The position numbers and the translations under genes were made by a program. Below, one piece after another: positions 46,689 to 54,622 of a stretch of DNA of 64,000 nucleotides (the stretch's first letter is position 1; every line of letters begins with the position of its first letter). The notes beneath the pieces were generated by a model. The model did not search any database. It was not told the origin of the DNA and was given only the letters and a program-made list of their open reading frames with translations. Origin of the DNA: DVEG01 sp964405435 (GTDB taxonomy: Bacteria > Cyanobacteriota > Cyanobacteriia > Cyanobacteriales > Oscillatoriaceae); contig CAYOOD010000001.1 in the NCBI GenBank assembly GCA_964405435.1, forward strand, positions 1 to 64,000, given 5' to 3'.

Positions 46689-47931
46689 AGCGATTGATTC
46701 TCAGTTGACTGTCTGGGTGGAGAAAATCGAGCAGCAAAACCCAAATTTGTCAGTTTTAGCAGCGCGGCAATTCCGCTATAAAGCCTATCAAATCCCCGTA
46801 GAAGTCAGCGTTACGGAGCCTCGAAAGTTCAACGTTTTAGAAGAATTTGTCCTCCGTGCCAGCGTCGAACTCGCGCCGCCGCCCACACAGGAAGAATTGG
46901 CGATCGCTCTCGGTCTAGACCCTGTATTTATACGCAGTACGGCAGCAACGCTTCAAACCTTGCAGATTTTGAAAATATCTCCCGACTCTCTCCTAGTCAT
47001 CACGCCTGAAGGGCGGAAATTTTACGAAAAAGGCTCTGTACCCCAGGAACCCAAACAGCAAATAATTTACGCTTTGGATGACCCCTTGCAGGAAAATCTT
47101 GTTTTTCGCTTCTCTCCTTTGGAGTCAGCACGCCCCGACTTGCCAGACTTGGAAGACGGCATCGAATTTGATGATACCATTACCGATATTTCTACTGTGC
47201 CGCTGGTTAAAATTCAGCAGCTCGTGCAGGCGTCGGGCTTGGGGCTGCACGTTCCTGAAGAAGGCAAAGCGATCGCAGGCGCTAGCGCAGCAGATGAGGC
47301 TAAAACTATCTGGCAAACTGTTTCGCTCTTTCTTCTGTTGGATTCCCTCGAAGATCAAGTCAGTTTTCAAGTCAGGCGCGGCAAGCAAATTCTAGAGAGT
47401 GCCTCAAACTTGCTGGAAAGTTTGCAATCTCGAGGAAAAGTATCTTTGAGTGACTTGTACCAAGTGTCGGATGAGGCGATCGCCTCCAGGCGTCAAGCTA
47501 TCCTCGCATCGCAAAATCAAACATTAGACGAAACAGAAGAAGCCTTGAAACAGCTACAGCGGGACAATCGCTGGGAGCTTTTCCCCGCGTGGCTGGAGGC
47601 AGTGACTCAGGGGGTTAAATCAAAAAATATATTGCCTGATTCTGCCTGTCTGGGGATGGCGCTTTCTTTGCTGAGTGAGATTTCAGCAGACAACTGCAAT
47701 ATTGATTCGCTCCGGGAGGGATGGCAGGGACTCGTGGGGGCGATCGCCCTCGAAAATCGCGCAACTGCTTTAACCCTACTGAATGATAGCGCATGGTCGC
47801 ATTTTGTCCGCCTCGGCATCGCCCAGCCGCCAATCGACTCGCCAGAAAAATTTATCTCAAACTTGATGGCTGATCGAAATCAACCGCTGGATAAAACTTC
47901 CTCAAAAACCAAAGGCAAAAAGAAGAAATAA
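46666..47931 (+). CDS. Winged-helix partner of the UPF1-like helicase
   Basis: A 421-residue soluble protein that I do not recognise as a named family. Residues 35-120 fit a winged-helix domain (NVLEEFVLRASVEL, QEELAIALGLDPVFIRSTA, LQILKISPDSLLVITPEGR). The rest is acidic and helical, with coiled-coil potential near 290-320 (LDETEEALKQLQRDN), and ends in a Lys-rich tail (KTKGKKKK) that could bind nucleic acid. No nuclease or phospholipase-D motif is visible. The 23-bp overlap with the helicase gene implies coupled translation and a joint complex. Confidence 0.72.
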   Translation: MSLASSVKAIDSQLTVWVEKIEQQNPNLSVLAARQFRYKAYQIPVEVSVTEPRKFNVLEEFVLRASVELAPPPTQEELAIALGLDPVFIRSTAATLQTLQILKISPDSLLVITPEGRKFYEKGSVPQEPKQQIIYALDDPLQENLVFRFSPLESARPDLPDLEDGIEFDDTITDISTVPLVKIQQLVQASGLGLHVPEEGKAIAGASAADEAKTIWQTVSLFLLLDSLEDQVSFQVRRGKQILESASNLLESLQSRGKVSLSDLYQVSDEAIASRRQAILASQNQTLDETEEALKQLQRDNRWELFPAWLEAVTQGVKSKNILPDSACLGMALSLLSEISADNCNIDSLREGWQGLVGAIALENRATALTLLNDSAWSHFVRLGIAQPPIDSPEKFISNLMADRNQPLDKTSSKTKGKKKK

Positions 47932-48023
47932 ATTTTGTTGATTCTCTTGCGTCTGGACTACAAAAACTTCAACCAAAATTTTTCTGTATAATATTACTAC
48001 AGTCGAAAGGAGTTCGTGCCGCT

Positions 48024-48761
48024 ATGGTACAACAATTGCCCGCTGACGCCAACCCCAGCATTTATTACCCAGACAGCGACGGTCAACCAATGGCAGACAA
48101 CACTAGACAATTTCGATGGATTGTCATTATTAAAGAAAACTTGGAAATCTTATTTGCCAATGTTGCTGACGTATTTATCGCCGGCGATCTCCTGTGGTAT
48201 CCCGTCGAGGGCAATCCCCTCCGCCGCCAAGCGCCGGATATCATGGTTGTCTTTGGCAGACCGAAAGGAGATAGAGGCTCCTACAAGCAGTGGGAAGAAG
48301 GCAATATCGCTCCACAAGTGGTGTTTGAAATCCTCTCCCCCGGCAACCGGGTCAAAAATATGCTCAAAAAACTGAAGTTTTACGAACGCTATGGCGTGGA
48401 GGAATATTACATTTTCGATCCAGAGGGAGTGGAACTGACAGGCTTGCTGCGATCGGGAGAAGAGTTAGAAGAGATCGAGGAGATGGATGGCTGGATCAGT
48501 CCTCGTTTGGGGATACGATTTGAACTCAAAGAGAACACTCTGGGAATTTATCGCCCCGACGGGCAGCGATTTCTCACCTCTGTCGAACTGGAGCGACTGC
48601 GAGAGCTAGAGCGCCAGCGGGCTGAAGCCGAGCGCCAGCGGGCTGAAGCCGAGCGCCAGCGGGCGAACGAGGCGATCGCCCAACTCGAACAGGAGCAACA
48701 GCGCTATCAAGCTTTACTGGAGCGATTGCGAGAGAGAGGGATCGACCCCGAACATTTGTAA
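48024..48761 (+). CDS. Uma2-family PD-(D/E)XK nuclease-like protein with coiled-coil tail
   Basis: A 245-residue protein. Residues 40-170 form the Uma2 fold: RRQAPDIMVVFG (the catalytic Asp) and VVFEILSPGNR (Glu), then KLKFYERYGVEEYYIFDPE. The tail (195-245) is a heptad coiled coil made by a 21-bp tandem repeat. Uma2 proteins are abundant in cyanobacteria and are predicted endonucleases of unknown target. It is 92 bp after the winged-helix gene on the same strand, so cotranscription is possible, but solitary Uma2 genes are common. AAAGGAG precedes the ATG. Confidence 0.88.
   Translation: MVQQLPADANPSIYYPDSDGQPMADNTRQFRWIVIIKENLEILFANVADVFIAGDLLWYPVEGNPLRRQAPDIMVVFGRPKGDRGSYKQWEEGNIAPQVVFEILSPGNRVKNMLKKLKFYERYGVEEYYIFDPEGVELTGLLRSGEELEEIEEMDGWISPRLGIRFELKENTLGIYRPDGQRFLTSVELERLRELERQRAEAERQRAEAERQRANEAIAQLEQEQQRYQALLERLRERGIDPEHL
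48609..48668 (+). repeat. 21-bp in-frame tandem repeat
   Basis: Two exact copies of a 21-bp unit starting GAGCGCCAGCGGGC (48609-48629, 48630-48650) plus a partial third encode ERQRAEA heptads in the Uma2 tail. Confidence 0.9.
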
Positions 48762-48961
48762 CAAAAAACTGTAATTACTAGCAGCTAAATGTTTTTTTGT
48801 CAAGTCTCAAGAACACTTTTTTATAAAATGTTGCACTTTCCGGGGGGGCGGCGCAAGCCCGGAGGAGCGCGGCGCGGGCAAAGATTGCACGAGCGGGGGA
48901 TGCTGCCTGCTCATTTCCGAGATACTGAATAAGTAACAATCCACACACTTGAGGAAAAACC

Positions 48962-50113
48962 GTGCTGCTATCGAAAGGCTTTGAAGTCGAGGTCTACACC
49001 GGGACGCCCCAAGGCGAAATAGTTGGGCTCTCGCACGAGATTGTTGCAGCCCTTGACCGATTCGTGCGCGAACCAGACAGCCGGAATGTAGAATACACGA
49101 CTCCCCCCTTGTGCTCCTACGATCGCCTGCTGTGCGACTTGGTGCGCCCCCGGGTGCAGTTGCGCCAATACCTCAAAACTTTGGGAGATTACACATTGAT
49201 CCCCGGCAGCACCCTGTCTCTGGGCAAGAGCGATCGCTTCTACCGTTCCGATCCCGGCAACCCCTATCACACCTATATCGAGCAAACCTACGGCACTAGC
49301 GTCGTCACCGCCAGCGTTCACATTAATATTGGGATCGCCGATCCGGAAATGCTGATGCGGGCACTTCGCCTCGTCCGCCTGGAAGCGCCCCTGTACTTGG
49401 CGCTGAGCGCTTCGTCTCCCTTCCTCGACGGGGAAGTTACGGGATATCATTCCACGCGCTGGCAGATGTTTCCCAAGACGCCCGCCCGCGTCCCCCTGTT
49501 TGAAAGTCACGCCCACTTCATTAAGTGGACAGAAGAGCAGTTAGCTGCAGGCACGATGAAAAACGTCCGGCACCTGTGGTCGTCCGCGCGCCCCAACGGC
49601 GATCGCCGCCCGTACAGTATCAACCGGCTCGAATTGAGAATTTGCGACCTCATCGTCGATCCCCTAGCCCTGCTAGCCGTTACAGCCCTGCTCGAGGCTC
49701 GCCTGTCTCAGATGATGGACGATCCCCGTTTAGATCCGCTAGAGAGCAGCCAGATCCCAGCCAGCGATCGCGCTGAAGAGTTAATCGCGATCGCCGACGC
49801 CAACGAAGCCGCTGCCGCCAAAGACAGCTTGGACGCCTTAGTGCGGCACTGGCAGGACGGCAAGCCCGTAAAAGCCCGGGATTGGATCGAGGAACTTTAC
49901 AAAGAAGTGTGGCCAGTGGCGAAAAAGCGAGGCTTTAGCTGCTTCCTTTCGCCCCTGAAAAAAATTCTCCGGGAAGGCAACACCGCCGAGCAGTGGTTAA
50001 AGTCCATTTCGGGCGGGCAAGACGTTAAAAGCGTTGTCACTCAAGGGATTCAAGCGATGGCCGAACAAGAACGCGAACTGGAAGACAAGCTCTGCCAAAT
50101 GCAAGTAGCCTGA
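48962..50113 (+). CDS. gshA: Glutamate-cysteine ligase, cyanobacterial type
   Basis: A 383-residue ligase that joins glutamate and cysteine with ATP, the first step of glutathione synthesis in the cytosol. The length and sequence fit the cyanobacterial branch: KGFEVEVYTGTPQGEIVG, REPDSRNVEYTTPP (Glu and Thr in the ATP/Glu site), VTASVHINIG (metal/His), RPYSINRLELRICD (Arg/Glu pair). Start is GTG at 48962, supported by GAGGAAA at 48951-48957. gshB is not in the window. It lies between the Uma2 gene and trmL with no coupling. Confidence 0.93.
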   Translation: MLLSKGFEVEVYTGTPQGEIVGLSHEIVAALDRFVREPDSRNVEYTTPPLCSYDRLLCDLVRPRVQLRQYLKTLGDYTLIPGSTLSLGKSDRFYRSDPGNPYHTYIEQTYGTSVVTASVHINIGIADPEMLMRALRLVRLEAPLYLALSASSPFLDGEVTGYHSTRWQMFPKTPARVPLFESHAHFIKWTEEQLAAGTMKNVRHLWSSARPNGDRRPYSINRLELRICDLIVDPLALLAVTALLEARLSQMMDDPRLDPLESSQIPASDRAEELIAIADANEAAAAKDSLDALVRHWQDGKPVKARDWIEELYKEVWPVAKKRGFSCFLSPLKKILREGNTAEQWLKSISGGQDVKSVVTQGIQAMAEQERELEDKLCQMQVA

Positions 50114-50273
50114 CCCGGACATTTTTTCACGGTTCAGAATATCTAATCGATAGTTTGCCCAAAAATGATATAAAAAAAAACTATCGATGAACTCTATCTG
50201 GGGGTAGATTTTCTAGGCCCAGAAACAGCCATCGCCTGCATCTTTGCCTGAATTGCGCTAGACTGCCACCCTC

Positions 50274-50735
50274 ATGCCTCAGCTTGTCTTGGTATACCCC
50301 CAAATCCCGCCAAATACCGGTAATGTTGCCCGTACCTGCGCTGCCACGGGCACGGAATTGCATTTGGTCGGACCGATGGGCTTTGAAATCAGCGATCGCT
50401 ATCTCAAGCGCGCCGGTCTTGACTACTGGCCTTATGTTGACCTGCACTACCACCCCACCTTAGAAGCATTTCAAACCCATCACCGACAGCGAGGGGGTCG
50501 CTGGATCGGCTTCAGCACGCGCGGCAGCTCGAATTACATCCACTTTCAATTTCAGCCGGATGACTGGCTGTTATTTGGCAGCGAAACCGCTGGGCTGCCC
50601 GCTGAAATCCTCGATGCCTGTGACGCCACCACACATATTCCCATGACCCAGATTCACGTCCGCAGCCTCAATCTTTCCGTCAGTGCAGCCCTGGGGCTTT
50701 ACGAAGCTCGCCGTCAATTGGGCTATCTGGGATAG
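50274..50735 (+). CDS. trmL: tRNA (cytidine(34)-2'-O)-methyltransferase
   Basis: A 153-residue SPOUT-class methyltransferase that uses SAM to 2'-O-methylate the wobble nucleotide of certain tRNA-Leu isoacceptors. Motif 1 NTGNVARTCAATG with the catalytic Arg, motif 2 LLFGSETAGLP and motif 3 PMTQIHVRSLNLSVSAAL with the trefoil-knot Asn are all present. The length equals the minimal TrmL/YibK form. The start at 50274 (GTTCT-free leader) has no clear ribosome site. Confidence 0.93.
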   Translation: MPQLVLVYPQIPPNTGNVARTCAATGTELHLVGPMGFEISDRYLKRAGLDYWPYVDLHYHPTLEAFQTHHRQRGGRWIGFSTRGSSNYIHFQFQPDDWLLFGSETAGLPAEILDACDATTHIPMTQIHVRSLNLSVSAALGLYEARRQLGYLG

Positions 50736-51559
50736 GCACGCAGCCCGCTATTAGTTGATTCTACTTATCAGGCCAGCCGGGATTTTAACGCCATAAAGTA
50801 TTTTATGCTACAACTAAGCTTTACAAGCACCATCGGATAAGTGTAACAAAATTTTTCATTCTTCCCCCGCCATCCCTGGCGAACGATACCATAGCTACAC
50901 GGAACTCGATGGATGGGCTGAAGTAGCCTCGTGTAATGGCAGGTGCAGCCATTGACTTTGACCCCCTAGAGGGGACACCCTCCTTTTCAGGATTGCCTGA
51001 AAATCCTATAGCTAAGCCAGATAGCGGACAGCCTGTATTGGCGATAAGAAATTCCTATTGAACAGTTGGCAGGCGGGAGGGATTCAATCGATAGATTATT
51101 TTGAACGGAACCAGTCAGGGTGCAATCCCCCAAAAAGACTCTCCTGTAAGGAAAACTGGCAATTTTAGAGGGTGCAGTGGAGAGGAGCGGGTGGGGCGAC
51201 TACTCACACAGATGTGGAAAATACGCTTGTCTTTTCGGAAAAAATAAGCGTAAAGTCTCATCTTGTAACCCAATCGAACGTTGGGCCAAAAGCCGGGTGG
51301 CGATCGCAAAACAACATCCGACAGTCGCCTTCAAGGCGTTTGTCAAGCGTTCGAGACGGATTAAAAGCCTGATAAACATCCTGTGGCAAGATTTTCAGAA
51401 CCGTAAGCTTGTCTAAATCAAAAAAGCAAGGTAATCTTGCCTAAGAATGTCAGCCGTCAGTGATAAAAATCTCTTTTAGATGTGATTGACATCATTGAAC
51501 GGTAAAACAGATTGGTCAACGCAAGGACAGTTAAGCGCTGGTCGCTAGGAGGTCGTTTC
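50736..51559. other. Long leader/gap before the LysM-M23 peptidase gene
   Basis: Includes the hairpin cluster at 50892-51030. The rest, including a 79-codon frame at 51177-51416, shows no clear gene. The length and structure suggest a long 5' leader for the peptidase gene. Confidence 0.5.
50892..51030 (+). ncRNA. Riboswitch-like hairpin cluster upstream of the peptidase gene
   Basis: Consecutive pairings: GGGCT/AGCC (50926-50937), AATGGC/GCCATT (50935-50954 region), CCCCT/AGGGG and AGGATT/AATCCT, then AATCCTATAGCTAA with ATAGCG, which weakly resembles the conserved 3' part of c-di-AMP (ydaO) riboswitches. Those often precede cell-wall peptidases. The 5' conserved parts are not evident, so this is tentative. 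Confidence 0.3.
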
Positions 51560-51562
51560 TTG
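51547..51562 (+). promoter_or_regulatory. Ribosome binding site deciding a TTG start
   Basis: A consensus AGGAGGT (51547-51553) lies seven bases before TTG at 51560, which begins LKRAFPQRVKP. The frame's earlier TTG at 51512 has no such site. Confidence 0.75.
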
Positions 51563-54190
51563 AAACGAGCATTTCCGCAAAGGGTAAAGCCTGTTTCTTC
51601 CCAAGCCGCAGATAAGGAGACTTTGCCAAAGTTCTCCGCCTACAAAGTGGGACTATTCAAACAGGCAGTTCCAGAAGGCAATCGCAGAGCGCGCGCCTCT
51701 GCAGCCATGATTGGATTGGCCATTTCGATGGGTGCCTCTAGTATGGTCCTGCCCCGACAAGGGGATGGAGCGATCGCTGCTGAACCAAAAACAGCAGATC
51801 CAACCGCGCCAACAGCTCTGACATCGTTTGAAAATGGAGCTGCTGAGTCTGGAGTTGTTGTCGAAGCCTCAGCGGCAGAGACGGCAACGCAGAGCAAGAG
51901 CGCGATTCAACCTGACTCGGTAGTGGAGCAGCCCCTGCAGTGGCAGCCTTCGCAGACCGACCTGGGCAGTAGCGCGATCGCGGCGAAAAACGGCATTGGT
52001 TACGATCGCGTTCTTTCGGGACAAGCCAAGCTACAGCCGCCACCGGACAACAGCAGCGCGGCAGAAAGGGAAGCGATCGCTCCGGCTACAGCGCCATCAG
52101 AGCGCGACGCCGTTTCCTGGGGCGCGATCTCAGCCCGGGAAACCCACGCTGCACCAGAAGCAGCCTCTGTGATTGAAAATAAGATTGCCAGTGACGTCAG
52201 CGAGATATTCGAGGCCAAGCAAAACCATTTAAAGGCCAACAACAACATCGCGATCGAACAATTCGAGCAATCATCGAACCGCTTAAAAACCGGTCTGGCG
52301 GAGTTTGGTGCTGAGGAGTCTGTAAATTCACCTGAAGCGATCGCGGAAACAGCGCGGCAACAAACCGCTGCCCGGGAAATCGCTTCTCCATTCGCTTCGC
52401 AGGCAACCCCTGCAGGTGGTGCCAAAAAGGGGCTGGTTAACCCCGCAGGCGCGAAGGTTTCTCCAAGCTCGGTGTTAATTCCCCTGCCAGGAGCGATCGA
52501 GCCATTAGGGACGGCAAGCCCAACCCTGCCGCGAGTGGGCATCCCCCAATCCGAAGCAGCAGCAGCGCCGGCAAACGTATTTTCGCCCTTGTCGCCCGCA
52601 AAAAGCAACGCCGGGTTGGAAGCTCCGACACTGCCGAGCCAGATCGTTCCGCAGGCAGAAACAGCAGCACCCGCCAAGGAGAATTTCTTACAGCAACCGC
52701 TCCCAGCACCAGAAACCGTCGCGACACCAGCCTTAGAGGCAGCGGACGTGCCGGTCAAAGAAGCAGCAGAGCGGCCCATCCGCGTCAAGGAGGGATCGGC
52801 CCCCGTTGCCACCTCAGACAAAGTGGTGACGCCCGACTTCTCCAAAGCCGTCGCGATCGAAGCTGAACTCCCGCAGCCCGTGGCAGAATATCGGGTCAGC
52901 GCCGGGGATACGCTGGATTCGATCTCGCGGACTTATGGAGTGGCTCCATCTGTGCTGGCGAAGTCCAATCAACTCAGCGATCCGAACGTATTGGCTGTCG
53001 GTCAAACGATCGAAATTCCCCTGTATCAACCGGGCAGACAAGAAGTTCACACCTCGGCTCTGATTGAGAAATCCCAGCCCTACGGAACCGCAGCGATTCC
53101 GTACCTGCCGGCAAAAGAATTGAAGGCAGACAAGCTGGTGCCGAATGTCGCCTTGCCGCTCTCAGCAGCGATCGCCTACAATCCCGCAGTTCCTCTGAGC
53201 GCTGAGGCCACTGCATCCCAGAAAACGGATAGCGCTGCCTCTACATCAGAGGACGAGTCCCGCGAAGTCGCAGCAACCCCGCGATCGCAAACCCCCTCTG
53301 TTCTGAGCGTCCCCGCTGCAGAACAGCAGACCGCCCTCCAGCCCGCAACCGCATCCAACCCCTATAACAACGGGTTGATGTCTGAAATGCTCAAGATCCG
53401 GGAGAAGTATCGCTCCCAAAAAGCCGTCGCGCCAGCCAATGCAGGGGCAAGCTCCCTGGTCGCTGAGACGAACGAGCTGGTGGATGCACCCGCAAACAAC
53501 GAGCCCACTTCAGCCAGAGTCAATCCAGAATTTCTTCCCAACCAGTACGCTCGGACACGGGAATCAGCCTGGAATCAGAATCAACAACCCTCCGCCGAGC
53601 CACTTCCAGCTCGAACGGAAGCTCCCGCCCCTGTGACGGCAGCGACTTCCGAACAGGGCATCGCTGAAGTGTCCCGAGAAGAAGTACCCGTGATGGCAAC
53701 GGCACCCACTGGGACAGAAGCCTATGAATCAGTGATTCAGCCCCGGATGGTTTCTCCTGAACTCCCTCCCTTAGCCTCTCCAGACACCTACCTGCCCAAG
53801 GGCAGTGCTGTCTTCGCTGGCTATATTTGGCCATCTCAAGGAGAGCTGACTTCCGGTTACGGCTGGCGCTGGGGACGGATGCACAGGGGGATTGACATCG
53901 CTGGGCCGATTGGCACCCCAATCGTCGCAGCAGCTCCCGGAGTCGTTACCTACGCTCGTTGGAACGAGGGCGGGTACGGCAATTTGGTGGAAATTACCCA
54001 CCCGGATGGCAGCATCACTCTCTACGCCCACAACGACCGCATTCTGGTGCGCGAGGGCCAAGAAGTCGATCAAGGTCAGCAAGTGGCTGAGATGGGCAGC
54101 ACGGGTTTCAGCACCGGCCCCCACTTGCACTTTGAAATCCATCCGCCCGGACAGGGAGCAGTCAACCCTATTGCCTATCTCCCTCGATAG
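51560..54190 (+). CDS. LysM and M23 peptidase-domain envelope protein
   Basis: About 876 residues. A basic N-terminus and a hydrophobic stretch (MIGLAISMGASSMVLP) act as signal or anchor. A long low-complexity Ala/Pro/Glu-rich region follows. LysM lies near 443-487 (YRVSAGDTLDSISRTYGV, NVLAVGQTIEIP), binding peptidoglycan. The M23 domain, 753-865, has His 775 and Asp 779 (MHRGID) and His 855/857 (GPHLHFEIH), the full zinc/catalytic set of lysostaphin-type endopeptidases, so it may cut cross-links or act as an active NlpD-like protein. Start TTG 51560 is chosen by AGGAGGT. The preceding leader is long and structured. A hairpin repeat follows. Confidence 0.9.
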   Translation: MKRAFPQRVKPVSSQAADKETLPKFSAYKVGLFKQAVPEGNRRARASAAMIGLAISMGASSMVLPRQGDGAIAAEPKTADPTAPTALTSFENGAAESGVVVEASAAETATQSKSAIQPDSVVEQPLQWQPSQTDLGSSAIAAKNGIGYDRVLSGQAKLQPPPDNSSAAEREAIAPATAPSERDAVSWGAISARETHAAPEAASVIENKIASDVSEIFEAKQNHLKANNNIAIEQFEQSSNRLKTGLAEFGAEESVNSPEAIAETARQQTAAREIASPFASQATPAGGAKKGLVNPAGAKVSPSSVLIPLPGAIEPLGTASPTLPRVGIPQSEAAAAPANVFSPLSPAKSNAGLEAPTLPSQIVPQAETAAPAKENFLQQPLPAPETVATPALEAADVPVKEAAERPIRVKEGSAPVATSDKVVTPDFSKAVAIEAELPQPVAEYRVSAGDTLDSISRTYGVAPSVLAKSNQLSDPNVLAVGQTIEIPLYQPGRQEVHTSALIEKSQPYGTAAIPYLPAKELKADKLVPNVALPLSAAIAYNPAVPLSAEATASQKTDSAASTSEDESREVAATPRSQTPSVLSVPAAEQQTALQPATASNPYNNGLMSEMLKIREKYRSQKAVAPANAGASSLVAETNELVDAPANNEPTSARVNPEFLPNQYARTRESAWNQNQQPSAEPLPARTEAPAPVTAATSEQGIAEVSREEVPVMATAPTGTEAYESVIQPRMVSPELPPLASPDTYLPKGSAVFAGYIWPSQGELTSGYGWRWGRMHRGIDIAGPIGTPIVAAAPGVVTYARWNEGGYGNLVEITHPDGSITLYAHNDRILVREGQEVDQGQQVAEMGSTGFSTGPHLHFEIHPPGQGAVNPIAYLPR

Positions 54191-54503
54191 TCAGCAGTCA
54201 GGAGTGAGGTGTGAGGAGTGAAGGCTTTTGGCTCCAGGCACGAGACGCCAAGAGTCTCGGTCAAAAGCTAGCCTGATGTTCGGGGCGGTGTGGTGACCGC
54301 CCCTATTAACCAGAAACTGGGAGCGTCGCAGTGGGCGTAAAATTCTCACGGACGCAACTCTGTTGCAGAGCCAGTCCAGGCCAGTTACTGGCCTTCTCAA
54401 AAAATCTTTAGAAAATTGAAAAAATTTTCTCAAAATTTTTCAATAAGGGGTTGCGCTCTCCGGGCAGCCGAGTTAAGATAATAAAGTGCCAAAAAAACAG
54501 GCC
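54191..54503. other. Gap with hairpins before tRNA
   Basis: CGAGAC/GTCTCG (54241-54258) and GGGGCGGT/ACCGCCCC (54282-54303) are stable hairpins, the second a variant of the GTAGGGGC repeat family. AT-rich promoter-like sequence (54410-54490) precedes the tRNA. Confidence 0.55.
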
Positions 54504-54575
54504 GGCTCAGTAGCTCAGTGGTAGAGCTAGGGACTCATAAGCCCTCGGTCACTGGTTCAAATCCAGTCTGAGCCA
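54504..54575 (+). tRNA. tRNA with CAU anticodon (probably elongator Met)
   Basis: Complete cloverleaf of 72 nt: acceptor GGCTCAG/CTGAGCC plus discriminator A, D stem GCTC/GAGC, anticodon stem AGGGA/GCCCT (with one A-G mismatch next to the loop), loop CTCATAA with anticodon CAT (54536-54538), T stem ACTGG/CCAGT with loop TTCAAAT. CCA is not encoded. CAU is shared with initiator Met and with lysidine-modified Ile; a paired 1-72 end argues against the initiator, while Ile cannot be excluded. Confidence 0.95.
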
Positions 54576-54622
54576 TTTAAACAATCAAAAATCCAGCGGC
54601 GCAAAGAATGAAACAAAAACGC

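Noticed and set aside
46666..47931. Phospholipase-D-type nuclease as in Mokosh systems
   Set aside because: No HxK(x4)D motif anywhere in the protein.
51177..51416. Transposase remnant, because of NPIERWA-like residues
   Set aside because: Only a few residues fit, with no catalytic acids and no terminal inverted repeats.
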